The notes: generated from the letters alone by a model not told the origin. DNA of 64,000 nt from Chromatium okenii (GCF_002958735.1 NZ_PPGH01000038.1:62001-126000), one strand, 5' to 3'. Shown: positions 41,161-48,427, numbered from the stretch's first letter. Program-made: numbers and translations.

Positions 41161-41475
41161 TTAATTCAACGGATGACTGATTGGTGCTTTTTCAATCTTT
41201 GGCAATGGGCGTTGCCGCGCTTGCCAGAGGTCGTAATCCATTTGCATTCCCAACCAAATGTCCGCTCGTCCACCTCTTTCTATACCCAGCCACACTTCAA
41301 TTCGCCGCGCCATATCGGGAGAAATTGCGGCACGACCATTCAAAACCCGTGATAATGCAGTGCGCGTGACGCCAAGCTGGCGAGCAGCATCAGTAATGGT
41401 TAAACCCAGTGCAGGTAATACATCTTTTCGCAAAGTTGCGCCCGGATGCGGTGGATTGTGCATCGTGTTCATCAA
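41161..41475 (-). CDS. HigA/VapI-family antitoxin, no toxin partner seen
   Basis: A 104-residue helix-turn-helix protein. HPGATLRKDVLPALGLTITD and AARQLGVTRTALSRVLNGRA with ISPDMARRIEVWLG are classic for HigA antitoxins of higBA modules. HigB normally lies just upstream on the same strand, but that place (41480-41540) is only intergenic DNA before a divergent RelE gene. It is therefore an orphan antitoxin or a solitary regulator. Confidence 0.85.
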   Translation of the reverse strand: MMNTMHNPPHPGATLRKDVLPALGLTITDAARQLGVTRTALSRVLNGRAAISPDMARRIEVWLGIERGGRADIWLGMQMDYDLWQARQRPLPKIEKAPISHPLN

Positions 41476-41537
41476 TAAAACCTTTAATGGTATTTTAAGT
41501 TAAATTGACCTAATGTTAGCGACAAGCAAGTATTTTT

Positions 41538-41795
41538 ATGTACCAACTTGAATACTCCCGTGAAGCCAGCAAGGCGTTGAAATCACTACCGCGCAATATC
41601 GCGGTGACAATCGTTGGAAAACTCAACGTATTGGCTATTGATCCCTTTGCACAAAATCAAAACGTAAAAAAATTAGTTGGGCGGGCAGCGTATCGCTTGC
41701 GCGTTGGAGATTGGCGCATTATTTATGAAATTTACGGTGATCGTCTTGTGATTCATGTTGTTACTATTGCACCGCGTGGAGGTGTTTATCAATGA
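41538..41795 (+). CDS. RelE/ParE-family toxin
   Basis: An 85-residue toxin-like protein: [20 protein letters not shown] at the N-terminus and [24 protein letters not shown], the signature of RelE-type ribosome-dependent mRNA interferases. Its stop overlaps the following antitoxin start by four bases (ATGA), so toxin and antitoxin are made from one message in the toxin-first order. Confidence 0.9.
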   Translation: MYQLEYSREASKALKSLPRNIAVTIVGKLNVLAIDPFAQNQNVKKLVGRAAYRLRVGDWRIIYEIYGDRLVIHVVTIAPRGGVYQ

Positions 41796-42160
41796 ACGAC
41801 ATTCAATTTATTGAACACAACGGAAAACGCGCATTTGCGGTTATTCCGATAAATTTATTTGAACGTATGGCTGCTGCTTTTGAAGACCTTAACGATATTG
41901 CATTATATGACGCTACAAAAGCTGCCGATGATGGATTTTGTTTTCCCGGCGCAGTATTACACGCCATTATTGATGGTGTGCATCCAGTGACCGCGTGGCG
42001 CAATTATCGTGGTCTCAGTTTAGAAGAACTCACTACCATTGCAGGCATTCACCCAACACTGTTATTGCAGATTGAAAACGGCACTGAAAATGGTTCAACC
42101 GCGACCTTGCAGACAATTGCGCAGGCGCTCAACATTGCTGTAGAAAACTTGCAAGAATGA
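41792..42160 (+). CDS. Helix-turn-helix antitoxin
   Basis: A 122-residue protein partner of the RelE gene before it. The N-terminal part ([20 protein letters not shown]) resembles Phd-like antitoxins, and the C-terminal part ([40 protein letters not shown]) is an Xre-type DNA-binding domain likely used for autoregulation. It overlaps the toxin gene by four bases. Confidence 0.85.
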   Translation: MNDIQFIEHNGKRAFAVIPINLFERMAAAFEDLNDIALYDATKAADDGFCFPGAVLHAIIDGVHPVTAWRNYRGLSLEELTTIAGIHPTLLLQIENGTENGSTATLQTIAQALNIAVENLQE

Positions 42161-42189
42161 AACGCTGGCGCATGATTGGAGAAACAAAC

Positions 42190-42399
42190 ATGACTGAACG
42201 CTTTACACCTTGGGATAGCGTTGATTATTTGCAATCAGATGAAGATATTCGTTTTTATCTCGAAGCGTGTATTGCCGAAGATCGCGGCGATGGTGAGTTG
42301 ATTCGTGCTGCATTATTTGATATTGCGCGTATTCGCAACGCTAACGTCGCAGCAGCGTTTTTTGATGCGTATAACTGTAGCCATCAGCGCGTTGAATGA
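42190..42399 (+). pseudogene. Addiction-module antidote gene truncated by the IscB element
   Basis: The product begins MTERFTPWDSVDYLQSDEDI, RFYLEACIAEDRGDGELIRA and ALFDIARIRN, which matches 'putative addiction module antidote' proteins. These normally continue with a helix-turn-helix (roughly NMSQLAKDTGLSREGLYKAL). Here the match stops near 42340, exactly where the IscB reading frame of the opposite strand ends, and the remaining codons are unrelated. The DNA-binding half has been lost. Confidence 0.75.
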
Positions 42400-43672
42400 C
42401 TGTGCAACAGCGGTGCGAAATACTCTGAATTAAACGCTCGGCAGTTTGTAAATTGAAACGTCCCGTGGCGCGAATCGCTACCCGTCCGATATGAACCCCG
42501 GCATTTTTGCCTTTCAATACCCGCGCAATCACGCGGTCGCCAGTTTGAAATCCGTAAATGCGTTTGCGGCGCGTGCGATGACTGCGCGGAAAACCAAAGC
42601 AATCAAGCTGGGCGCGTTGATAAAGACCGCGTCCAGTTGCTTTGATTGCCAAAATCGGGCATTGCCAGCCGGTTAAAGTGTCGATTTTTCCGACACAAGC
42701 TGCATCGAGCGCATGAGTTTTTGGAATGTTAAGGCGGCTGCGATTAAATTGAGTTAATCCACCTGATCCAGTTTCAACCGGAATACCAATTGCGTTTAGT
42801 GCATTAAATAATGCCCAGCGCGTGGAATTGACCGCTGCTGCATCGCGTAACGGTTTTTTTGCCTGCGCTTGAATACGCCGCAATACTTCTGGCTTTTTGT
42901 TGAGAAATTCTGCAATTGGTTGGCTGCCTTTTTTCTGGTTGCAGGACGCGCAAGCCAAAGCCAAATTGCTAATCCGATTCGAGCCGCCGCTGGCTCGCGG
43001 TTGAATATGCTCAATTTGCAACGGGACATTTTTAGCGCCGCAATAAACGCATTGGCGCTGCCATTTTTCCAACAGATATTCCCGAACTTCGTAGCCAGCC
43101 AGCGTTCCGCGCTGATATTCCACACCAGAAATTTCTGGGTTTTGCATCTGCTGCATATCAAAGCGCACCAATTCCAAACTGATTGCCGTGACCGGAGCGA
43201 GATCACGCAAACGCTTGACCCAGTTCTGGGTGGTCTCGACACGATGGCGCAAACTTGGAGCCAGCCAGCCGACGGGTTTGGTGCGATTGTGAAAACGCGG
43301 CTCACGATGACGAAGATTGGCGCTGCGCCGCCGGCGACGCATCTGGCGGCGAGCTGTCAGTGCCTCACTGATTTGCTGTCCGCGATGCGTCAGTTCACCC
43401 AGCCACAACACGGCAGCGCGGCGCGTCGTGTTGCCAGTTTCAGGATCAATCGCTTCCGTTTCGCGCACCAGCGCCAAGCCAGTGGTCTTGCTGCCGGGGT
43501 CGAGTTTAATCCGCACCGGCTGCACTGCTCCGCCGACGCGATCTTTCAAGCGGATGGTGAACGGGACGAGCCGAGCGACCACGGCGCGACCCCGCGACAA
43601 CAGCAGCCGCGCCTTTTTCTCGGAACAGGGCATCAGTGGTTGCTGGCGTTTATCTAATACGAATACTGCCAT
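42341..43672 (-). CDS. iscB: IscB RNA-guided nuclease
   Basis: A 443-residue OMEGA nuclease, ancestor-like to Cas9. From the ATG at 43672, in order: PLMP domain (QPLMPCSEKKARLLLSRGRA), RuvC-I with Asp58 (KLDPGSKTTGLAL), arginine-rich bridge helix about 104-128 (RRQMRRRRRSANLRHREPRF), RuvC-II with Glu167 (ISLELVRFD), HNH about 207-250 with His222 (CVYCGAKN, LQIEHIQPRASGG, CASCNQKKG), RuvC-III with His320 and Asp323 (KTHALDAACVG), then a C-terminal target-interaction domain (YGFQTGDRVIARVLKGKNAG) ending near GYSYTH. All catalytic residues are present. IscB cuts DNA guided by an omega RNA, which lies immediately upstream. Confidence 0.95.
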   Translation of the reverse strand: MAVFVLDKRQQPLMPCSEKKARLLLSRGRAVVARLVPFTIRLKDRVGGAVQPVRIKLDPGSKTTGLALVRETEAIDPETGNTTRRAAVLWLGELTHRGQQISEALTARRQMRRRRRSANLRHREPRFHNRTKPVGWLAPSLRHRVETTQNWVKRLRDLAPVTAISLELVRFDMQQMQNPEISGVEYQRGTLAGYEVREYLLEKWQRQCVYCGAKNVPLQIEHIQPRASGGSNRISNLALACASCNQKKGSQPIAEFLNKKPEVLRRIQAQAKKPLRDAAAVNSTRWALFNALNAIGIPVETGSGGLTQFNRSRLNIPKTHALDAACVGKIDTLTGWQCPILAIKATGRGLYQRAQLDCFGFPRSHRTRRKRIYGFQTGDRVIARVLKGKNAGVHIGRVAIRATGRFNLQTAERLIQSISHRCCTVIQRADGYSYTHQKTLLRR

Positions 43673-43684
43673 TTTTCTTACCAA

Positions 43685-43935
43685 ATCAATGCGCTTACGC
43701 GCCTAGTGACGGACGCCTCACGACGTCGCTCCCTTCGGAAATGTGTGCAAACGGCTCCTGCTGTTGCCAGCAGCGATCAAAACCTTCGGCGCTTTGCCTT
43801 TCGCCAGCATGATCCTGATCTTTCAGAGCAGCGAACTAAGGAAGCATTCGCTGGTGAGTCTTGACGACCTTTTGCACACGGAGCGGATTGGCTACCGCTT
43901 TCCCTGCTCAACCCAGCTCTTTAATGAGCTATCGG
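43685..43935 (-). ncRNA. Omega RNA (HEARO) of IscB
   Basis: On the minus strand, directly before iscB, the sequence contains GAGCAGGGAAAGCGGTAGCC, AATCCGC, GTGTGCAAAAGG, CTTAGTTCGCTGCTCTGAAA and GATCAGGATC, the kind of conserved blocks seen in HEARO/omega RNAs. GTGTGCAAA (near 43878 on the complement) pairs perfectly with TTTGCACAC (near 43743), forming the long-range core helix. The short CTGCTGGCAACAGCAG and GGCGCGTAAGCGC hairpins lie inside and near its 3' end. The guide is expected at the 5' side, around 43930-43960. The exact ends cannot be fixed by eye. Confidence 0.85.
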
Positions 43936-43964
43936 TTTTTACAAACCGAGGTAGTTGATCGCCC

Positions 43965-44052
43965 AAAAATGTCTCGCTGCATGTGTGACATTTCCGAAAA
44001 TGTCACACCGGCCCCTGTGACATCAAAAAAAATGTCTCGCTTCTGGTGTGAC
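43965..44052. repeat. Paired 26-bp direct repeats with TGTGACA motifs beside the omega RNA
   Basis: AAAAATGTCTCGCT-N4-GTGTGACA occurs at about 43965-43990 and again at 44027-44052. Between them TGTGACATTT and AAATGTCACA form an inverted repeat (about 43984-44007), and another TGTGACA occurs near 44016. This lies at the expected right edge of the IscB element and upstream of the pilin promoter. An open frame across it (43861-44190) shows no protein-like features. Confidence 0.7.
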
Positions 44053-44137
44053 ACCCACCGCGCCAGCTCCGCACCGTTTTATCAAATCACCTTAAAAATA
44101 AACGGCTTAACGGAAAAAAGCGGCGCAGCGCAAATCT

Positions 44138-44153
44138 TGGCACAGCAACTGCA
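44138..44153 (+). promoter_or_regulatory. Sigma-54 (-24/-12) promoter for the pilin gene
   Basis: TGGCACAGCAACTGCA matches the RpoN consensus TGGCAC-N5-TTGCA with one mismatch and correct spacing. It lies about 100 bases upstream of a type IV pilin gene, and major pilin genes of gamma proteobacteria are commonly driven by RpoN with PilR. Confidence 0.75.
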
Positions 44154-44250
44154 AAATGGCAATCAGGAAACGATCCGCACCGCTCACTGAATACCGCGCT
44201 TTGTTTTCTGCTTTCAATTCGGTTGATTCATTCACATTTGGAGCACGGCA

Positions 44251-44670
44251 ATGAAAAAGTATCAACAAGGCTTTACCCTGATTGAACTCATGATCGTGGT
44301 TGCGATCATTGGTATTTTGGCCGCGATTGCAGTTCCAGCTTATCAGGATTATATCGCCAAGAGTCAGGTGACTGTCGCACTGGCTGACATCACTCCCGGT
44401 AAGACGCAAGCAGAAACTCAAATTAACGAGGGTCTGGCTGCTCCACTTGCTCTTTCTACCGATGTGGGTCTTGCGGTTAAGACGACACGGTGCTCGGCGG
44501 TTTCAGCAGCAGTTGCACTCACTGGCGTAACAACAATTGAATGCACGATAGACGGCAACCCAGTGGTTAAAGGTAAGAAAATTCAATTGTTACGGGATGC
44601 TGCCGGCGCGTGGACGTGCAAAACTGATGCCGACGCAAAATTCTACCCGAAAGGTTGTATTGCACTGTAA
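44251..44670 (+). CDS. pilA: Type IV major pilin (PilA-like)
   Basis: A 139-residue prepilin. The six-residue leader MKKYQQG is cleaved before [20 protein letters not shown], with Glu5. The body, [20 protein letters not shown], is typical of major pilins, and the C-terminal disulfide loop is likely between TIECTID or WTCKTD and the last KGCIAL. A sigma-54 promoter precedes it. GGAG (about 44238) is the ribosome site. A second pilin gene follows behind a terminator. Confidence 0.9.
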   Translation: MKKYQQGFTLIELMIVVAIIGILAAIAVPAYQDYIAKSQVTVALADITPGKTQAETQINEGLAAPLALSTDVGLAVKTTRCSAVSAAVALTGVTTIECTIDGNPVVKGKKIQLLRDAAGAWTCKTDADAKFYPKGCIAL

Positions 44671-44731
44671 TAATCGGAATATAGGGGAGGAATGGCAGGT
44701 TTTAGCGTCAACTTTCCTCGCCTGATCCGAT

Positions 44732-44767
44732 TAAAAACCCCGTTTCCAATTAGGATTCGGGGTTTTT
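44732..44767 (+). terminator. Terminator between the two pilin genes
   Basis: AAAAACCCCG pairs with CGGGGTTTTTT across an A/T-rich loop, so the first pilin gene is a separate transcription unit. Confidence 0.85.
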
Positions 44768-44844
44768 TGTTATAACAGTGATTATGGAAAAAATGGCTTA
44801 AATATCCATTTCCACCACTTTTTAACAACAGTGGAGCGCCCACT

Positions 44845-45276
44845 ATGTCCCAGTTATCTAAGGGCTTCACGCTAATCGAACTAATAATTGTGGTCGCAAT
44901 TATTGGGATTCTGGCATCAATTGCCGTTCCAGCTTATATGGACTACATCGGTAAAACTCAGGTTAGTGCAGCACTTGCTGATATTCGCGCCGGAATTACT
45001 AAGTACGAGTTATTTGTGGTTTCTGGCGAACCAGCGGCTGTCTACACTCTGGAAGGAATTGGGTTGTCAGCATCAACGAATAGTTGCAGTTCAGTTACCG
45101 TGACAGCGGTTAATAGCGACGGAAGTGCAGAACCTGCAATCAGTTGCATTATTCAAGGAACGCCAAAAATAAAGGGAAAGATCATTCGTTATGATCGCGC
45201 TGTCAACGGAACTTGGCAATGTAAATCAAATGTTATCTCGACTTTTTATAGCCCATTTGGTTGCACAGCAATTTAA
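44845..45276 (+). CDS. Type IV pilin, second copy
   Basis: A 143-residue prepilin with leader MSQLSKG and mature [20 protein letters not shown]. It parallels the preceding pilin ([34 protein letters not shown]), with a diverged central region, so the pair arose by duplication. A GGAG-type site lies upstream, but no sigma-54 promoter is seen before this copy. It may be an alternative or minor pilin. Confidence 0.88.
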   Translation: MSQLSKGFTLIELIIVVAIIGILASIAVPAYMDYIGKTQVSAALADIRAGITKYELFVVSGEPAAVYTLEGIGLSASTNSCSSVTVTAVNSDGSAEPAISCIIQGTPKIKGKIIRYDRAVNGTWQCKSNVISTFYSPFGCTAI

Positions 45277-45297
45277 ACTATTTGGGTCTAAAAAATT

Positions 45298-45327
45298 AAA
45301 GCCTCCAATAAAACGGGGGCTTTTTTA
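45298..45327 (+). terminator. Terminator after second pilin
   Basis: AAAGCCTCC pairs with GGGGGCTTTTTT. The same hairpin, with the tail ATTGGGTGGGAATT, recurs at the ends of the intergenic repeats at 45994, 46863 and 48981. Confidence 0.8.
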
Positions 45328-45387
45328 TTGGGTGGGAATTGAGATATTCAAGCAGGATTGAATCGTTTTGCGCTGCTCGCTCAATGT

Positions 45388-45642
45388 TCATAAACCTAGC
45401 ATACTGTGAGAACCGAGGCGCACAAGTTGCAATGTGTTGTCATCCGGTTTGACATGGCAATCCCGATACTCTTCCCAATGACCATTGAGCGCATGATCGC
45501 GGTACTTCGGAGCCAGCGACTCATCTTCAGCCAGTATTTTAATGAGAGCAATAAAATCTTCTTGCAGCGCCAGGCGATGTAAACCCTTAGCCTCGCGTTT
45601 CAAATCACGCTTGAACTGAGTCGTTTGTTTAATGATTCGCAT
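45388..45642 (-). CDS. yafQ: YafQ-family toxin with probable internal deletion
   Basis: An 84-residue RelE-superfamily protein. QFKRDLKREAKGLHRLALQE, LNGHWEEYRDCHVKP and LVRLGSHSMLGL match YafQ, an mRNA interferase. Family members have about nine residues of the type 'DWLLIYRKP' between HVKP and the DDNTLQLVR segment. Here the two are joined directly, which removes a core strand and catalytic-site residues. It follows dinJ with a 14-base overlap. The toxin is therefore probably inactive. Confidence 0.8.
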   Translation of the reverse strand: MRIIKQTTQFKRDLKREAKGLHRLALQEDFIALIKILAEDESLAPKYRDHALNGHWEEYRDCHVKPDDNTLQLVRLGSHSMLGL

Positions 45643-45889
45643 CCAGCACCGCTTGTAATTGGTCGAGAGTGACGGATTCTAGATTGTCTTTCTGCGCTTC
45701 CTTCATCGCTAAAATAGTAGCGGAGTTTGGTATTAGCGGCTCAAACGGCAGTACTTTTTCATGGGCGATGTGAATCAATAAGATGCGCAAAGCGTCTGAC
45801 ACTGTCAACCCCATCGTTGCAAGCACAGCGCTGGCTTCTTCTTTAATGTCCGTATCAATGCAAGCGCGAACAACAGTATTTGTTGGCAT
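45629..45889 (-). CDS. dinJ: RelB/DinJ-family antitoxin
   Basis: An 86-residue antitoxin from the ATG at 45889 (MPTNTVVRACIDTDIKEEAS), with the ribbon-helix-helix segment AVLATMGLTVSDALRILLIH and the LPFEPLIPN linker typical of DinJ. The C-terminal helix would wrap YafQ. The frame is open a further 26 codons upstream, but the family N-terminus fixes the start. The operon faces the next module. Confidence 0.9.
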   Translation of the reverse strand: MPTNTVVRACIDTDIKEEASAVLATMGLTVSDALRILLIHIAHEKVLPFEPLIPNSATILAMKEAQKDNLESVTLDQLQAVLDANH

Positions 45890-45993
45890 GAGTTTGTTCT
45901 CTGGTAGCGTAGCAATATAGGTTGGATCGCCAATAGTAACCCAAAAAACAACTGTTTTGCACTGCAAGCAAAACTACCGGTAATGAAGGTTTT

Positions 45994-46099
45994 ATTGCGC
46001 CAACAATCGTGATGCAGTCAATTTGACTAGCGATCAGTTAAATTTGAACTGCGGATTTAATGCGGTTAAAGCCTCCGTTGAAATGGGGGCTTTTTTATT
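45994..46099. repeat. Intergenic toxin-antitoxin-array repeat, unit 1
   Basis: The unit runs ATTGCGCCAACAATCGTGAT, GCAGTCAATTTGAC, CAGTTAAATTTGAACTGCGG, TTTAATGCGGTTAAAGCCTC and ends GGGGGCTTTTTTATT. It has close relatives at 46863 and 48981 and contains a CAGTT/AACTG palindrome and a terminator hairpin. Confidence 0.85.
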
Positions 46100-46175
46100 T
46101 GCGTCTTTCTATTTCGTAGAAATTAGTGTACTATGTAAGCCACGCTTTAGAGCAAAATCAGTTGGGGGGTTTGCG

Positions 46176-46526
46176 TTGATCCAGACCATCGAGTTTATTG
46201 AAACCAGCATTTTTACGCATCAAATTCAAGCAATCGCTACTGATGATGAAATTCAACAACTTCAGCGTGAACTCATCGAACAGCCTGAAAAAGGCGATTT
46301 AATTAAAGGCACTGGTGGATTAAGAAAGATTCGCATGGCAACTGGTATTTGCGGCAAAAGCAGTGGCGCTAGAGTGATCTATTTTTTGGCAACATCTCAG
46401 ACCATTTACCTCATAGCAGCTTACGCCAAACGCCAAAAAGAAAATCTGACACCCGCAGAAAAAGCGGCGCTGAAAAAACTTACGAAACAATTACACAGCG
46501 AGGCACACCATGAGTCTATTCAATGA
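46176..46526 (+). CDS. RelE/HigB2-like toxin
   Basis: A 116-residue toxin. The start is placed at TTG 46176 (LIQTIEFIETSIFTHQIQAI) because an AGTTGGGGGG site precedes it and family members begin there; the frame is open further upstream through the intergenic repeat. GDLIKGTGGLRKIRMA and GARVIYFLATSQTIYLIAAY with KENLTPAEKAALKKL are diagnostic of the HigB2-type RelE group paired with NadS. It overlaps the next gene by 17 bases. Confidence 0.88.
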   Translation: MIQTIEFIETSIFTHQIQAIATDDEIQQLQRELIEQPEKGDLIKGTGGLRKIRMATGICGKSSGARVIYFLATSQTIYLIAAYAKRQKENLTPAEKAALKKLTKQLHSEAHHESIQ

Positions 46527-46794
46527 CCTTCAAAACTCTCTGGAAGAAGCCATTGCAATCCAGCAAGGTCGTCAATCTGCCAGTCACATCACCCGCCATG
46601 AAGTGATTGATGTCAAAGCCATTCGCACCCAATTGAATGTCTCACAAAGTGAATTCGCCAGCGCACTTGGCACCAGCATTGATACCATCAAGAGTTGGGA
46701 AAGCCAGCGGCGAAATCCATCTGGACTGGCCGCTAAAGTGTTAATGACTATTCAAAAGAAACCGGATTATTTCCAAGAACTCGCAGCACACTAA
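46510..46794 (+). CDS. NadS-family antitoxin
   Basis: A 94-residue helix-turn-helix protein: MSLFNDLQNSLEEAIAIQQG, then VKAIRTQLNVSQSEFASALG and TIKSWESQRRNPSG, ending KKPDYFQELAAH. This is the usual partner of HigB2-like toxins and should repress the operon. Confidence 0.9.
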   Translation: MSLFNDLQNSLEEAIAIQQGRQSASHITRHEVIDVKAIRTQLNVSQSEFASALGTSIDTIKSWESQRRNPSGLAAKVLMTIQKKPDYFQELAAH

Positions 46795-46862
46795 CTATTT
46801 TCAGGTAATGGTTTAGTCGCGTAGCAACCCAACAATAAAAACTCCCAGCAACGGGGGTTTTT

Positions 46863-46980
46863 ATTGCGCCAATAATCGTAATGCAGTTAATCTGACCAGC
46901 GAGCAGTTAAATTTGAACTGCGGATTTAATGCGGTTAAAGCCTCCGATGAAATGGGAGCTTTTTTTATTGGGTGGGAATT
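46863..46980. repeat. Intergenic toxin-antitoxin-array repeat, unit 2
   Basis: The fullest copy: it starts ATTGCGCCAATAATCGTAAT, passes through CAGTTAAATTTGAACTGCGG and ends with the terminator hairpin and ATTGGGTGGGAATT. Upstream lies a terminator-like AAAACTCC/GGGGGTTTT stem (about 46838-46862) and half of a GTTGGGTTG palindrome. Confidence 0.85.
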
Positions 46981-47030
46981 AGAATTCGCGTTAAACTACT
47001 GTGTAGGACAATTGAGAGGAATAATGCTGT

Positions 47031-47465
47031 ATGACAATGCACACTTATGACAACGACATTATTGCGTGGGCAAATGAACAAGCGCATTTGCTGCGCAGCG
47101 GACGTTTTGACTGTTTAGACATCGCGCATCTCGCCGAGGAAATTGAAGACGTGGGCAAAAGTGAACAACGCGAATTAGCAAATCGGCTCGTTGTATTATT
47201 AACGCATCTATTGAAATGGCATTATCAACCTGAACGGCGAGGAGCGAGTTGGGAATGCACTATTCGAGAACAACGGCGGGCATTCACTTTGCGTCTCAAG
47301 CGCACACCGAGCCTTAAAGCAATGCTGCGTGATCCTGATTGGTGGGAAGAGATTTGGGCCGATACAATCGCTGCTGCCAGTGTAGAAACTGGTTTAGGGC
47401 AATTTTCCAAACATTGCCCTTGGTCAGTAAATGATATTTTTAATGATGAGTGGTGGCCGGAATAG
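47031..47465 (+). CDS. DUF29 family protein
   Basis: A 144-residue protein with the DUF29 pattern: YDNDIIAWANEQAHLLRSGR, LDIAHLAEEIEDVGKSEQRE, LLTHLLKWHYQPERRGASWE and MLRDPDWWEEIWADTI. DUF29 genes are common and multiplied in cyanobacteria and filamentous gammaproteobacteria, and their function is unknown. The start may be ATG 47031 or the second ATG at 47037. Confidence 0.9.
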   Translation: MTMHTYDNDIIAWANEQAHLLRSGRFDCLDIAHLAEEIEDVGKSEQRELANRLVVLLTHLLKWHYQPERRGASWECTIREQRRAFTLRLKRTPSLKAMLRDPDWWEEIWADTIAAASVETGLGQFSKHCPWSVNDIFNDEWWPE

Positions 47466-47473
47466 CGGCGTAG

Positions 47474-47498
47474 GTTGGGTTGCCAATAGCAACCCAAC
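47474..47498. repeat. GTTGGGTTGC inverted repeat after DUF29 gene
   Basis: GTTGGGTTGC (47474-47483) pairs with GCAACCCAAC (47489-47498), preceded by GCGTAG. It is the same family as 28098 and lies directly after a stop codon, as several others do. Confidence 0.85.
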
Positions 47499-47564
47499 AA
47501 ACAAAAAACCTCCGGTAATGGAGTTTTTATTGGGTGATCATTACGGATGAACCATCAGCAAGAA

Positions 47565-47581
47565 TTTGATATATTGTCAAA
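47565..47581 (+). promoter_or_regulatory. Candidate operator of the AbrB/PIN module
   Basis: TTTGATATATTGTCAAA is a 17-base imperfect palindrome 33 bases before the antitoxin start. A matching site at 48375 precedes the next module, and the flanking bases (CAGCAAGAA and ATGTAGCCA or ATATAGCCA) are conserved. Autoregulation by the antitoxin is the likely use. Confidence 0.5.
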
Positions 47582-47613
47582 ATATAGCCACTTGAATTTT
47601 CGAGAGCGATATT

Positions 47614-47856
47614 ATGAATAACACAACGAGAATTACAAATAAAGGTCAAGTTACCATTCCTAAACATATTCGAGAACTCGCCGGATTGTTACCCGAAATG
47701 GAGGTTGAATTTCGCTTTGAAGATGGGCGAGTGATTCTCGAAAAAACATTCAGTCCGCCCAATCGTGTAGAACGCGCTATTGAGCGATTGCGCCGTGCCC
47801 AGCCCTGTATTTCACTCACGACCGACGACATTCTTGATTTAACACGCGGTGAGTAA
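47614..47856 (+). CDS. AbrB/MazE-type antitoxin
   Basis: An 80-residue swapped-hairpin protein: TRITNKGQVTIPKHIRELAG and EVEFRFEDGRVILEK, the typical AbrB DNA-binding fold of VapB/MazE antitoxins. A C-terminal tail would bind the PIN toxin. The stop overlaps the toxin start by one base (TAATG). Confidence 0.92.
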   Translation: MNNTTRITNKGQVTIPKHIRELAGLLPEMEVEFRFEDGRVILEKTFSPPNRVERAIERLRRAQPCISLTTDDILDLTRGE

Positions 47857-48278
47857 TGTCCATGCGCAAACGCATTTTGGTTGATTCAAACGTACTGCTC
47901 GACATCATCACGCATGATCCACACTGGAGTGAATGGTCAACGCAACAACTCAGTGACGGTTTACGCCATCACGGACGCCTTGTTATCAATCCGATCGTAT
48001 TTGCTGAAATTTCATTTGCTTTTGAAACAATCGAAGCGGTCAACGACATTCTTTCACCTATGGATTATGACTATACATCCATTCCACGCGAAGCGGCTTT
48101 TCTGGCGGCACGTTGCCATGCGCAATATCGAATAGCGGGCGGATTGCGTACAATGATTTTGCCTGACTTTTTAATTGGTGCTCATGCTGTTGTCGATAAC
48201 ATGACGTTGCTGACACGCGATGTGCGCCGCTACCGCACTTATTTCCCCAGCTTGCAGTTAATTTGTCCTGGCGAATAG
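47856..48278 (+). CDS. vapC: PIN-domain (VapC-like) toxin
   Basis: A 140-residue PIN ribonuclease. Acidic residues of the active site are visible in ILVDSNVLLDI, VFAEISFAFE (Glu) and LPDFLIGAHA with LLTRDVRRYRTYFP. VapC toxins cut tRNA or rRNA when the antitoxin is lost. It is translationally linked to the AbrB-type antitoxin. Confidence 0.92.
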   Translation: MSMRKRILVDSNVLLDIITHDPHWSEWSTQQLSDGLRHHGRLVINPIVFAEISFAFETIEAVNDILSPMDYDYTSIPREAAFLAARCHAQYRIAGGLRTMILPDFLIGAHAVVDNMTLLTRDVRRYRTYFPSLQLICPGE

Positions 48279-48286
48279 CAGCGTAG

Positions 48287-48311
48287 GTTGGATTGCCAAT
48301 TGCAACCCAAC
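48287..48311. repeat. GTTGG-type inverted repeat after vapC
   Basis: GTTGGATTGC pairs, with one mismatch, with GCAACCCAAC (48302-48311). It starts eight bases after the stop codon of the PIN gene. Confidence 0.8.
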
Positions 48312-48374
48312 AAATAAACCATTCGACAACGGTGGTTTTTGTTGGGTAACCATTGGATGAACTAACAGCAAGAA

Positions 48375-48391
48375 CTTGATACATTATCAAG
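48375..48391 (+). promoter_or_regulatory. Candidate operator of the last toxin-antitoxin pair
   Basis: CTTGATACATTATCAAG has perfect 6-bp arms and lies 37 bases before the antitoxin start. It parallels the site at 47565 although the antitoxin families differ. Confidence 0.5.
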
Positions 48392-48427
48392 ATGTAGCCA
48401 ATTTGAGAGCAACAGTTAGGAGCGAAC

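Larger units (their letters stand above)
42340..43960 (-). mobile_element. IscB (IS200/IS605-associated) element without transposase
   Basis: The segment contains an iscB gene and its 5' omega RNA and interrupts an antitoxin gene at its left side. No tnpA is present, so it would depend on a TnpA supplied elsewhere. The left edge is placed where the antidote coding sequence is broken. The right edge is only approximate, just beyond the 5' end of the RNA. Confidence 0.7.

Noticed and set aside
43861..44190. Open frame of 109 codons between the omega RNA and the pilin gene
   Set aside because: It overlaps the omega RNA and the direct repeats, has no plausible ribosome site, and its translation shows no protein-like pattern.
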